A DNA stretch of 32,252 nt, taken from the NCBI GenBank assembly GCA_029561145.1, contig JAKQJM010000116.1, positions 1 to 32,252 of the forward strand, read 5' to 3'. Each line of letters begins with the position of its first letter. Position 1 is the stretch's first letter. Below the pieces are notes generated by a model. The model ran no database searches. It had not been told where the DNA came from and saw only the letters and a program-made list of their open reading frames with translations. The position numbers and the translations under genes were made by a program. Source of the DNA: Pseudomonadota bacterium (lineage in GTDB: Bacteria > Pseudomonadota > Gammaproteobacteria > Xanthomonadales > Rhodanobacteraceae). Positions 22,778-30,974 of this stretch are shown piece after piece.

Positions 22778-24262
22778 ATGAGTCGCCTCGTCATCGTTGT
22801 CGAAAAAACCTCGGACTGGGGTTCCTACTATCCATCCGACAACGTCGTGTCGGCGCAGGATTACCTCAAGCAGCCGCTCAACGAGGACGACGAGCGCACC
22901 CAGGTCATCAACCTCTGCCGCAGCTACAAGTACCTCGGCACCGGCTACTACGTCTCGCTGCTGGCCGAGGCGCGCGGGCACAAGGTCATCCCGTCGGTGC
23001 GCACGATCAATGACCTGCGCCGGCGTTCGCTGTACGGACTCGATATCGAGGACCTCAGCAGCCGTCTCGGCAAGTTCCTGCCGGCCGGCGGTCGCGACAC
23101 CACCGATTTCGGCATCCTCGTCTACTTTGGCGAGACCTCGCATCCGGCGCTGGAAGATCTCGCGCGCCAGGTGTTCGAGGCATTCCCGAGCCCGATCCTG
23201 CGAATCGAGTTCGAGCGCGACCGCGTCTGGCAGATCGGTGCGATCAAGCCGACCGGCCTGCACTCGCTGTCGGATGAACAGGAAGACGCATTCGCCCAGA
23301 CCCTCGATCGTTTCTCGCGCAAGCTCTGGCGCAAGCCGCGCGCGCGGCGCAAGTTCCGCTTCGACCTGGCCATGCTCGTCGACGGCAACGAAGCCATGCC
23401 GCCGTCGAACAAGAAGGCGCTCAAGCAATTCATCGAGGCCGGCAGCGAGCTTGGCATCGAGGTCGATCCGATCGGTCGCAACGACTACCAGCGCCTGGCC
23501 GAATACGATGGCTTGTTCATCCGCGAGACCACGGCCCTCGACAATCACACCTACCGCTTCGCCAACAAGGCGGAAAAGGAGGACATGGTTGTCATCGACG
23601 ATCCCGAGTCGATACTCAAGTGCACGAACAAGATCTATCTGCACGATCTCATGCTGTCGCGCAAACTGCCGATTCCGCGCACCGAGATCCTCTACCGCGA
23701 TGATCCGAAAAAGCTCGAGGAAAGCGCCGAACGCCTTGGCTTCCCGCTGGTCCTGAAGATCCCCGATGGTTCGTTCTCGCGCGGCATCGTCAAGGTCGAG
23801 AGTGCCGAGAAGCTCAAGCTGGCCGCCGACAGCCTGTTCCAGCACACCGCGCTGTTGCTGGCCCAGGAGTTCATGTTCACCGAGTTCGACTGGCGCATCG
23901 GCGTGCTCAACCGCGAGCCGCTGTATGCGTGCAAATACTTCATGTCGCGCGGGCACTGGCAGATCTACAACCATGGCGCCAAGGGCACGGCGAAGTCCGG
24001 CGGTTTCGAAACACTGCCGATCCGCGAGGCACCGCCCGACGTGGTCAAGCTCGCGCTCAAGGCGACCGCGCCGATCGGCGACGGACTCTACGGGGTCGAT
24101 ATCAAGAAGGATGGCGAGCGCCTGGCCATGATCGAGGTCAACGACAATCCATCGATCGATGCCGGGGTCGAGGATGCCTATCTCGGTGCCGACCTGTATC
24201 GGCGGATCATGGACGAATTCCTGCGACGGATGGAGCGCAAGCGCCTCGGCATACGCGGCTGA
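22778..24262 (+). CDS. RimK-like ATP-grasp ligase with RLAN-type N-terminal region
   Basis: 494 aa from ATG 22778, with AGGA 5 nt upstream. Residues ~1-190 match the RimK-like ATP-grasp N-terminal (RLAN) layout (VVEKTSDWGSYYPSDNVV, then CRSYKYLGTGYYVSLLAEARGH). Residues ~275-490 are an ATP-grasp domain: PLVLKIPDGSFSRGIVKV supplies the ATP-binding lysine and glycine loop, and IEVNDNPSIDAG the metal-binding Asn/Glu. Such enzymes join an amino acid or amine to a carboxylate through an acyl phosphate. Genes of this type are often paired with a GNAT-peptidase fusion, thought to make or modify peptides; here a GNAT gene diverges from it. The actual substrate is unknown. Confidence 0.88.
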   Translation: MSRLVIVVEKTSDWGSYYPSDNVVSAQDYLKQPLNEDDERTQVINLCRSYKYLGTGYYVSLLAEARGHKVIPSVRTINDLRRRSLYGLDIEDLSSRLGKFLPAGGRDTTDFGILVYFGETSHPALEDLARQVFEAFPSPILRIEFERDRVWQIGAIKPTGLHSLSDEQEDAFAQTLDRFSRKLWRKPRARRKFRFDLAMLVDGNEAMPPSNKKALKQFIEAGSELGIEVDPIGRNDYQRLAEYDGLFIRETTALDNHTYRFANKAEKEDMVVIDDPESILKCTNKIYLHDLMLSRKLPIPRTEILYRDDPKKLEESAERLGFPLVLKIPDGSFSRGIVKVESAEKLKLAADSLFQHTALLLAQEFMFTEFDWRIGVLNREPLYACKYFMSRGHWQIYNHGAKGTAKSGGFETLPIREAPPDVVKLALKATAPIGDGLYGVDIKKDGERLAMIEVNDNPSIDAGVEDAYLGADLYRRIMDEFLRRMERKRLGIRG

Positions 24263-24271
24263 ATGCGCCGT

Positions 24272-24580
24272 CTAGGCCTGGCGAACGCGCCGGTGATCCG
24301 TTGTTCGCCGTGCTTTCGTGACGGCACGCAGGCCGTTCAGCAGCGCCGGCCGACGTGAACGGTTCAGCCAGGCGATGTTGATCAGCGGCGCGGCGATCAG
24401 CCAGAAGGGCACGCTCAGGCCGGTCAGCTCGCCACCGCGCAAGCCCGGCACGAGGCAGGTCGCAAGAATGCCGATCGCCGCCCAGGCCAGCAGCCAGGCC
24501 GGCACGCGACGCGATTTGTCGTGGCGGGAAACACGGTGGCGAGCGGGTGTGTCGGTCAAGGTAAACGGTGCCAGCAACAT
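24272..24580 (-). CDS. Small two-helix membrane protein, unknown
   Basis: 102 aa from ATG 24580, chosen because GGAGG lies 6 nt upstream; a longer frame to 24679 adds an Arg/Cys-rich segment without support. Two hydrophobic segments (about 28-46 and 52-72) are flanked by basic regions, including an Arg/Lys-rich C-terminus. No known motif. It converges on the RimK-like gene (9 nt between stops) and diverges from the kef-type gene. Confidence 0.65.
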   Translation of the reverse strand: MLLAPFTLTDTPARHRVSRHDKSRRVPAWLLAWAAIGILATCLVPGLRGGELTGLSVPFWLIAAPLINIAWLNRSRRPALLNGLRAVTKARRTTDHRRVRQA

Positions 24581-24734
24581 GGAAGTCCTCCGGTTTTCGC
24601 GACCATGCCGGCGCAGGATCTCAGCGCCTGAGAACACCGGATAACCGGGTCTGCACGCAAGTGCATGCCGGCAGTTCATGCGCAGCCATCCGTGTCACGC
24701 ATGCGATAATCCGCAAGTCCCGACGGAGCCCCCG

Positions 24735-26522
24735 GTGGAATCCAGCAGCTTCATGCAATACGCCCTGGTCCTGCTGCTTGCAGCGGTGATCGCCGTGCCG
24801 CTGGCGAAACGTTCGCGACTGGGCGCCGTGCTCGGCTATCTCGGTGCCGGCGCCCTGATCGGACCCTCGGTCCTGAACCTGATCGGCAACTCCGAGGAGA
24901 TCGGACATATCTCGGAGCTCGGCGTCATCCTGATGCTCTTCGTGATCGGCCTCGAACTGTCGCCGCAGCGACTCTGGGTCATGCGGCGCCAGGTCTTCGG
25001 TTATGGCAGCGTGCAACTGGTCGCGAGTGCGCTCGGCATCGGTACGATCTGCATCCTGCTCGGCCTGGGCTGGAAGGTGGCGCTGGTTGTCGGCCTCGGC
25101 CTGGCACTCTCATCGACCGCGATCGGCCTGCAAATCCTCGCCGAGCGCAAGGAGTTGCAGAGTCCGCACGGACGCCTCGGATTCGCGATCCTGCTGCTGC
25201 AGGACGTGGCGGCGATTCCGATCCTCGCCCTCGTGCCATTGCTTGCGGTCACCGACGTTGCCGACAACGCGGTTCCCGATGGCATTGCCGTGTTGCGCGT
25301 CGTCGCCACGATCGCCGCGGTAATCGTCGGCGGGCGCCTGCTGCTGCGTCCGCTGTTCCGCATCGCCGCGCGCACCCAGATTTCGGAGGTATTCACGGCC
25401 AGCACGTTGCTCGTCGTGCTCGGCACGGCCTGGCTCGTGCAGCAGGCAGGCATCTCGATGTCGCTCGGTGCATTTCTGGCGGGCGTGCTGCTTGCCGATT
25501 CGGAGTACCGCCACGAGATCGAAGCGCGCGTCGATCCATTCAAGGGATTGCTGCTCGGATTGTTCTTCATGAGCGTCGGCATGACCGCAGATATCCACCT
25601 TGTCGCGCATGAACCTGTCCTGGTCGCGACAATCCTGGCCGGACTGCTGGCGCTCAAGGGCTTGATCCTGTTCGCGGTCGGTCGCCTTGCCGGCGAAAAC
25701 ACCGCCGATTCGCTCAAGCTGGCCGGCGTGCTCGCGCAAGGCGGCGAGTTCGCCTTCGTCGTGTTCTCGCTGGCGACGCAGAACAAGTTGCTGGATCAGC
25801 ACCTGCGCGACGTGCTCGTCGTCGCGATCACGCTGTCGATGGCACTGACGCCTGTACTTGTCGTCCTGTTCGAGCGACTCGTGCCGAAGGACGCGGCGAG
25901 CAAACCCGTCTACGATCATATCGATGAGGACGACATCCCGCGCGTCATCATTGCCGGATTCGGCCGCTTCGGCCAGATCATCGCGCGCGTCCTGCGCGCC
26001 AACAAGATCCGCTTCACCGCGATCGAAAGTTCGATCGAACAGGTCGAGGCATCACGCCGGTTCGGCAGCCAGATCTACTATGGCGATCCCTCGCGCAGCG
26101 ACCTGCTGCGCTCCACGCATGCCGACAAAGCCGAGTTGTTCATCGTCGCCACGGACGATCCGGAGACCAATATCCGCACCGCGCGGCTGGTCCGGCGCAT
26201 GTATCCGCAGCTCAAGGTCTTTGCGCGGGCACGCAATCGCCAACACGCATTCCGGCTGATGGATCTGGGCGTGCATGTGGTTCGCGAGACCTTTCATTCG
26301 AGCCTGGTCATGTCGCGCGAAGCGCTCGAGCAACTGGGACTGCCGCCGGATGTCGCTGCCCAGCGCGTCGACACGTTCCGTGATTTCGACGAAAAGCTTC
26401 TTGCCGAGCAACATCTGTTCTACGACGACGAAGCCGCGATCATGCAGAACTCGCGCGAGGCCCAGCGCGATCTCGATCACCTGTTTGAAGCCGATATCGC
26501 GCGCGATCGGGTCGAATCGTGA
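24735..26522 (+). CDS. Glutathione-regulated-type K+/H+ antiporter, KefB/KefC-like
   Basis: 595 aa from GTG 24735 (GGAG 6 nt upstream); an ATG six codons on is possible. The membrane exchanger domain covers about 5-390 (GYLGAGALIGPSVL; ELGVILMLFVIGLEL; LLQDVAAIPILALVPLLAV, with the QD pair of KefC-type transporters). A cytosolic RCK/TrkA-N Rossmann domain starts near 404 (VIIAGFGRFGQ). It protects against electrophiles by acidifying the cytosol when gated by glutathione adducts in E. coli. A -10-like GATAAT lies at 24705-24710. The stop overlaps the next gene, so the gene is coupled to the DprE1/DprE2-like pair. Confidence 0.92.
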   Translation: MESSSFMQYALVLLLAAVIAVPLAKRSRLGAVLGYLGAGALIGPSVLNLIGNSEEIGHISELGVILMLFVIGLELSPQRLWVMRRQVFGYGSVQLVASALGIGTICILLGLGWKVALVVGLGLALSSTAIGLQILAERKELQSPHGRLGFAILLLQDVAAIPILALVPLLAVTDVADNAVPDGIAVLRVVATIAAVIVGGRLLLRPLFRIAARTQISEVFTASTLLVVLGTAWLVQQAGISMSLGAFLAGVLLADSEYRHEIEARVDPFKGLLLGLFFMSVGMTADIHLVAHEPVLVATILAGLLALKGLILFAVGRLAGENTADSLKLAGVLAQGGEFAFVVFSLATQNKLLDQHLRDVLVVAITLSMALTPVLVVLFERLVPKDAASKPVYDHIDEDDIPRVIIAGFGRFGQIIARVLRANKIRFTAIESSIEQVEASRRFGSQIYYGDPSRSDLLRSTHADKAELFIVATDDPETNIRTARLVRRMYPQLKVFARARNRQHAFRLMDLGVHVVRETFHSSLVMSREALEQLGLPPDVAAQRVDTFRDFDEKLLAEQHLFYDDEAAIMQNSREAQRDLDHLFEADIARDRVES

Positions 26523-27850
26523 TGTCGCGACGCGGCTTTGCCCTGGCCGAAACCGAGTTGCGCAGCTTCGATCGCAGCGTCGTCGCGCGCTGCCATGTGC
26601 AACGCCCGGATCGTTATCGGCTGATCGAGGCGTTGCCCGCCGACGTGCAACGGATCACTCGTGGCGGCGGCGTTTCCTATGTGGGCGCGAGCTTTGCCAG
26701 CGACAGCGTGGTGCAGGATCTCGGCGCGTTCGATCGCCTGCTGGAGTTCGATGCGCAGCGGGGCCTGATCACGGTCGAAGCCGGAGCACGCATCGGCGAT
26801 GTCGTTCGCTTCGCCCTCGCGCATGGCTGGTTGCTGCCGGTTGCGCCGGGGCATCCGCGCGCAACCATCGGCGGCTGCATCGCCGCCGACGTGCATGGCA
26901 AGAACCCGGCGCGCGATGGCACGTTTCGCCGGCACGTCGAGGCGATCGAACTGTTCGACCCGGTCAGTGGCTGGATCGCGGCCAGTGCCGAGGAGAATGC
27001 CGGGCGATTTGCCGCCTGCTTTGCCGGTTTCGGCATTCCCGGCCTGATCGGCAGTGCAACCCTGCGCCTGGCACCGGCAGCGCACGCCTACTCGCTGCGC
27101 AGCATCGCCGTGGCCGATCTGGCGGAAGCCCGCGAGGTTCTGCTCGCTCATGCCGGAGCGCCCCTGCTGTATGGATGGCATGACGGGCGTCCGGGGCATT
27201 TCGGCCGTGGGGTGATCCGTTTCGGGCTCGAGGCCAAATCGGAACAGCACACGCCGCGACGCCCGCTCCCGGACCTGCCTTCTGCGGTCGAGCCATGGCC
27301 GATCACGGCCTGGAACCGGCTCGGCATCACGATGATGAATGGCTGGATCCGGCAGCGCTGGTGCCGATCCGACAGCCGGCATGTGGCGATCGAGTCGGCG
27401 CTGTTTCCGTTGAACGACGCGCGGCGATACTTTGCCGGCTTCGGCAAGCCCGGTTTCGTCGAAGCGCAGTGGCTGGTGCCGCATGCGCGATTTGTCGAGT
27501 TTGCCGCAACGCTGGCCGCGGAAGTCGCGCGCCAGCGTCCGCGCATCAGCCTGATCGCGAGCAAGCTGTTCGATGGCGAGGCCGACGGATTCCGCTTCGA
27601 TGGCAAGGGAATTTCCCTCGCGATCCAGATGCCGCAACCGCAAGCGCCCGCGCAGGCCGCCTTCATCGAATCGCTGACCGAACTGGCGATCCTGCACGGC
27701 GGACGTCCGAACCTGATCAAGGATTCGAGCCTGCGCGCAGACAGCGCGCGTCGCGCGATCACCCGCTTCGACGAGGCACGCGCCGCGTTGCGCCAGTTCG
27801 ATCCGCACGAACTGCAGCGCTCGGAAATGACGCGGAGGCTCCAGCTGTGA
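26522..27850 (+). CDS. DprE1-like FAD-dependent oxidase (sugar C2' epimerase subunit 1)
   Basis: 442 aa from ATG 26522 (TGATG overlap with the antiporter; GTG 26519 is an alternative). Vanillyl-alcohol-oxidase-type FAD domain: RGGGVSYVG (48-56), PGHPRATIGGCIAADVHGKN (109-128) with His125. Further on, SKLF (Lys348) and NLIKDS (Lys400) match lysines of mycobacterial DprE1, and the C-terminal MTRRLQL matches its MARRLELL end. DprE1 oxidises decaprenylphosphoryl-ribose at C2. The equivalent of the drug-reactive Cys387 appears to be Ala367. The DprE2-like partner overlaps downstream. A lipid-linked D-arabinose-type product is inferred; other polyprenyl sugars are possible. Confidence 0.85.
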   Translation: MSRRGFALAETELRSFDRSVVARCHVQRPDRYRLIEALPADVQRITRGGGVSYVGASFASDSVVQDLGAFDRLLEFDAQRGLITVEAGARIGDVVRFALAHGWLLPVAPGHPRATIGGCIAADVHGKNPARDGTFRRHVEAIELFDPVSGWIAASAEENAGRFAACFAGFGIPGLIGSATLRLAPAAHAYSLRSIAVADLAEAREVLLAHAGAPLLYGWHDGRPGHFGRGVIRFGLEAKSEQHTPRRPLPDLPSAVEPWPITAWNRLGITMMNGWIRQRWCRSDSRHVAIESALFPLNDARRYFAGFGKPGFVEAQWLVPHARFVEFAATLAAEVARQRPRISLIASKLFDGEADGFRFDGKGISLAIQMPQPQAPAQAAFIESLTELAILHGGRPNLIKDSSLRADSARRAITRFDEARAALRQFDPHELQRSEMTRRLQL

Positions 27851-28578
27851 CCGCCGTCGTCATTGGCGCTTCGAGCGGACTCGGTCGCGCGCTCAGCGTC
27901 GAACTCGCGCGAACCGGGCACGCCGTGCTGCTGGTCGCCTCGGATGCGCGTGACCTGGCCGCGCTGGCGGCGGACCTGCAGCTTCGCCACGGCGTGCAGG
28001 TCGGTACGCTGGCGCTCGATCTCGCCGTCGCGGCCGATCCCGGCGCGCGGGTGATGGAAGCACTCGCCGGCCTGCCGACGATCCGCGCCCTGCTGTTGCC
28101 GGTGGGCATGTCACGTAGCGATGACGACGGATCGCTGGGTCCTGCAGCGATCGGCCAGTTGCTCGCTATCAACCTGCACGCACCGATCGCGGTCGCCCAC
28201 GCGTTGTTGCCGGCCCTGCTCGAATCGCGCGCTGCGATCGTCGGCTTCGGCAGCATCGCCGGCGCGCGCGGACGCAGCCGCAATATCGTCTATGCCGCGG
28301 CGAAACGCGGTCTGGAAACCTTCTTCGAAAGCCTGCGTCATCGCCACCTGCCGACGGCATTGCGCGTGCAGTTCTACCGGCTCGGATTCCTGCGCAGCAA
28401 TCTTACCTTCGGCATGAAGCTGCCGCTGCCGGCGGCCGAACCCGAAGTGGTCGCGCGCAAGGTCATTGCGGGCTTGCGGAAAGGCTCGTTCGATCGCTAC
28501 CAACCGCGCTGGTGGGGAATGATCGCCTTGATCGTGCGCTGCCTGCCGTGGTTCGCATTCCGCCGCATGAAGGATTGA
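27847..28578 (+). CDS. DprE2-like short-chain reductase (sugar C2' epimerase subunit 2)
   Basis: 243 aa from GTG 27847 (GTGA overlap with the stop of the DprE1-like gene). SDR motifs: GASSGLG (7-13), Ser136 in GFGSIAGARG, Tyr149 and Lys153 in YAAAKRG. The lack of the usual NNAG (here LLLPVGMS) and the C-terminal hydrophobic, basic tail (RWWGMIALIVRCLPWFAFRR) fit the DprE2 group, where the tail may contact the membrane and its polyprenyl substrate. It would reduce the keto-intermediate made by the upstream enzyme, completing epimerisation. Assignment relies strongly on pairing. Confidence 0.82.
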   Translation: MTAVVIGASSGLGRALSVELARTGHAVLLVASDARDLAALAADLQLRHGVQVGTLALDLAVAADPGARVMEALAGLPTIRALLLPVGMSRSDDDGSLGPAAIGQLLAINLHAPIAVAHALLPALLESRAAIVGFGSIAGARGRSRNIVYAAAKRGLETFFESLRHRHLPTALRVQFYRLGFLRSNLTFGMKLPLPAAEPEVVARKVIAGLRKGSFDRYQPRWWGMIALIVRCLPWFAFRRMKD

Positions 28579-28724
28579 TCGGCGCCGGCGGCGACCACCG
28601 CAGCGATCAGGCCCGTTTCGACGCGCGGGTGCAGCAATGTGTTGCACCGATGCCAGCGCACGATGCGCAGCGCGGCGTCACATCCGCTTCTTGCCGCCGC
28701 ACGGGGGCACGCTCGACGGATCGC

Positions 28725-30479
28725 TCAGGCAGCTTGCGTGCCCGGCCCGGGGTCGTCGGTGGCCGGAAGGTTGGCCGCTTCCAGGCGCTGCGCCAGACGC
28801 ACGAGCGATTCGACCGAATCGCACATGCTGCGCGCGATCTCGCTCTCACCCATGATCGTCGCGTCGGCGCCGGCCTTGTGCAGGTAGGCGACTTCCTCGT
28901 CGGAATGCGCACGCGCAAGTATCGCGAGACCGGGATTGGCCTCCCGCGCCTGGCGCACGATCGGCCCTGCTTCGAGCGCCTGCGAGATCGCCACGAGCAA
29001 GGCGCGCGCCGACAACAGGTTCGCATCGGACATGACTTCGGTCGACACGGCATTGCCGTAGATGCACGGGATGCCGAGCTTGCGTGCGTCGAGACAATGG
29101 TCGCGATCGGAGTCGATCAGGACCAGCGGCACTCCGTGCTCGTGCAGCGAACGCGCGACGCGCGAACCGACGCGACCATAGCCGACCAGGATGATGTGCC
29201 CGGACAACGGTATCGCGGCGCGATCGGGCAGGATGTCTTCGCCCTGGTCGAGGCGCCGTTCGGTAGCGGCGCGGATTTCCGCCTCGTGGCGAGCGGACCA
29301 GCGATCGAGCAGGACGAATAGCAGGGGATTGACGATGATCGACAACAATGCGGCGGCAAGGACCAGGTTGCGTGCATCCTCGCTGATCAGGCCAAGGCTG
29401 ACCCCGAGCGCGGCGAGGATGAACGAGAACTCGCCGATCTGCGAGAGACCCGTTGCGATGGTCAGCTGGGTCTGCAGCGAATAGCCGTAGAGACGGGTGA
29501 TCAGGAATCCGCAGGCCGAGTTGCCGAGCACAACGGTGAGGAAGGTCGCGAGCACGGCGACGGGCCGTTCGACAAGGATTCCGGGATCGAACAGCATGCC
29601 GACCGAAACGAAGAACAACACGGCGAATGCGTCGCGCATCGGCAGCGAATCGTTCGCGGCTTCGTGGCTCAACCTCGACTCGTTGAGCACGACACCGGCG
29701 AGAAACGCACCGAGCGCGAACGAGACATCGAACAACGCCGACGACATGTAGGCGACGCCGAGCGCGATCGCCAGCACGGCCAGCGTGAACAGTTCGCGCG
29801 AGCCCACGCTCGCCGTGCGTTCGAGCAGCCAGGGAATCGTGCGGCGGCCGATCGCGAACATCAGCACGATGAAGGCAGTGACCTTGGCAAGCGTCCAGGC
29901 CAGCGACTTGAAGAGGGCCAAGGAGTCGGTCGCGCCGCCGTTCTCGGCCTGGCCACCGAGCAGGCCGGCCAGTGCGGGCAGCATGACCAGGACCAGCACC
30001 GTGACGAGGTCCTCGACGATAAGCCAGCCAATCGCGATGCGCCCGCGATTGGTTTCAAGCAGACGGCGTTCCTCAAGCGCGCGCAGCAGCACCACCGTGC
30101 TTGCCACCGACAGACAGATGCCGAAGATCAGCCCGGAGCCCCACGACCAGCCGAACAGCCAACCCAGCAGCATGCCGAGTCCGGTCACGAAAGCGATCTG
30201 GACGAGTGCGCCGGGGATCGCGATCTTGCGCACCGATAGCAGGTCGCCGAGCGAGAAGTGCAGGCCCACGCCGAACATCAGCAGGATCACGCCGATCTCG
30301 GAGATCTCGTGTGCAATCGCGGCATCGGCGACGAAGCCCGGCGTGAATGGGCCAGCCACGATTCCGGCGACGATGTAGCCGAACAACGGCGACAGCCGAA
30401 GCTTCTGCGCGATCATGCCGAACACGAAGGCCAGCACGAGACCGCCAACGAGCATTGCGATCAGGGGCGTGTGATGCAA
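28725..30479 (-). CDS. ybaL: YbaL-type cation:proton antiporter with RCK domain
   Basis: 584 aa from TTG 30479, chosen because GGAGGA lies 6 nt upstream and the protein then opens LHHTPLIAMLVGGLVLAF, very close to the HHATPLI start of YbaL. A frame beginning at 30629 would cross the promoter. The membrane exchanger domain covers about 5-395 and the RCK/TrkA-N domain starts near 427 (GHIILVGYGRVG). YbaL-family proteins are CPA2 transporters related to KefB/C, with uncertain ion specificity. It is convergent with the DprE2-like gene and divergent from the VOC gene. Confidence 0.92.
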   Translation of the reverse strand: MHHTPLIAMLVGGLVLAFVFGMIAQKLRLSPLFGYIVAGIVAGPFTPGFVADAAIAHEISEIGVILLMFGVGLHFSLGDLLSVRKIAIPGALVQIAFVTGLGMLLGWLFGWSWGSGLIFGICLSVASTVVLLRALEERRLLETNRGRIAIGWLIVEDLVTVLVLVMLPALAGLLGGQAENGGATDSLALFKSLAWTLAKVTAFIVLMFAIGRRTIPWLLERTASVGSRELFTLAVLAIALGVAYMSSALFDVSFALGAFLAGVVLNESRLSHEAANDSLPMRDAFAVLFFVSVGMLFDPGILVERPVAVLATFLTVVLGNSACGFLITRLYGYSLQTQLTIATGLSQIGEFSFILAALGVSLGLISEDARNLVLAAALLSIIVNPLLFVLLDRWSARHEAEIRAATERRLDQGEDILPDRAAIPLSGHIILVGYGRVGSRVARSLHEHGVPLVLIDSDRDHCLDARKLGIPCIYGNAVSTEVMSDANLLSARALLVAISQALEAGPIVRQAREANPGLAILARAHSDEEVAYLHKAGADATIMGESEIARSMCDSVESLVRLAQRLEAANLPATDDPGPGTQAA

Positions 30480-30524
30480 GCTTGTTCCTCCGGTCGATGT
30501 TTGCGCGAGACGCGCGTGGATTTC

Positions 30525-30533
30525 ACTATAGCA
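30525..30533 (-). promoter_or_regulatory. Extended -10 promoter of ybaL, possibly overlapping the VOC promoter
   Basis: On the minus strand TGCTATAGT is an extended -10 (TGnTATAGT; hexamer 5 of 6). It lies about 46 nt upstream of the TTG start. The same bases read TATAGC on the plus strand, so a divergent promoter for the VOC gene could overlap. The -35 elements are weak. Confidence 0.45.
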
Positions 30534-30564
30534 AGCACACCCGACGCCAAGCGGAGTGACAGCG

Positions 30565-30945
30565 ATGAAACTCGAGAATGCGCGTGTCGCCCAGTTGCTG
30601 ATCCCGGTCGCCGATTTCGACGCCGGCATCGCGTTCTATCGCGACACCCTCGGCATCCCCTTCCTATTCAGCGCACCGCCGCAGATGGCCTTTTTCGACT
30701 GCGGCGGGGTGCGCCTGCTGGTCGGCGTCCTTCCGCCGGGCCAGGCCGCACAGCGCAGTTCGACCCTCTATTTCAAGGTCGATGACATCGACGCCGTGCC
30801 TGGCGCGCTGACGGCCGCCGGCGTACGTTTTTCGGCGAAACCGCACGTCGTGCACAGGACCGCAACAAGCGAACTCTGGCTGGCCGAATTCACCGATCCA
30901 GACGGCAATCCGCTCGCCCTGATGGGCGAGGTCGCCCTCGCCTGA
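30565..30945 (+). CDS. VOC / glyoxalase-like family protein
   Basis: 126 aa from ATG 30565, with GGAG 8 nt upstream; a GTG three codons earlier is less likely. Two beta-alpha-beta-beta-beta modules: first VAQLLIPVADFDAGIAFYRDTLG (about 8-30), second STLYFKVDDIDAVPGAL (about 68-84). It ends with the usual LAEFTDPDGNPLALM. The first metal-ligand position appears as Gln rather than His, so metal use differs from glyoxalase I. Likely a small cytosolic enzyme or binding protein; substrate unknown. Confidence 0.87.
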   Translation: MKLENARVAQLLIPVADFDAGIAFYRDTLGIPFLFSAPPQMAFFDCGGVRLLVGVLPPGQAAQRSSTLYFKVDDIDAVPGALTAAGVRFSAKPHVVHRTATSELWLAEFTDPDGNPLALMGEVALA

Positions 30946-30974
30946 AGTGATCGCGCCACGTGATCCACGTTGCC

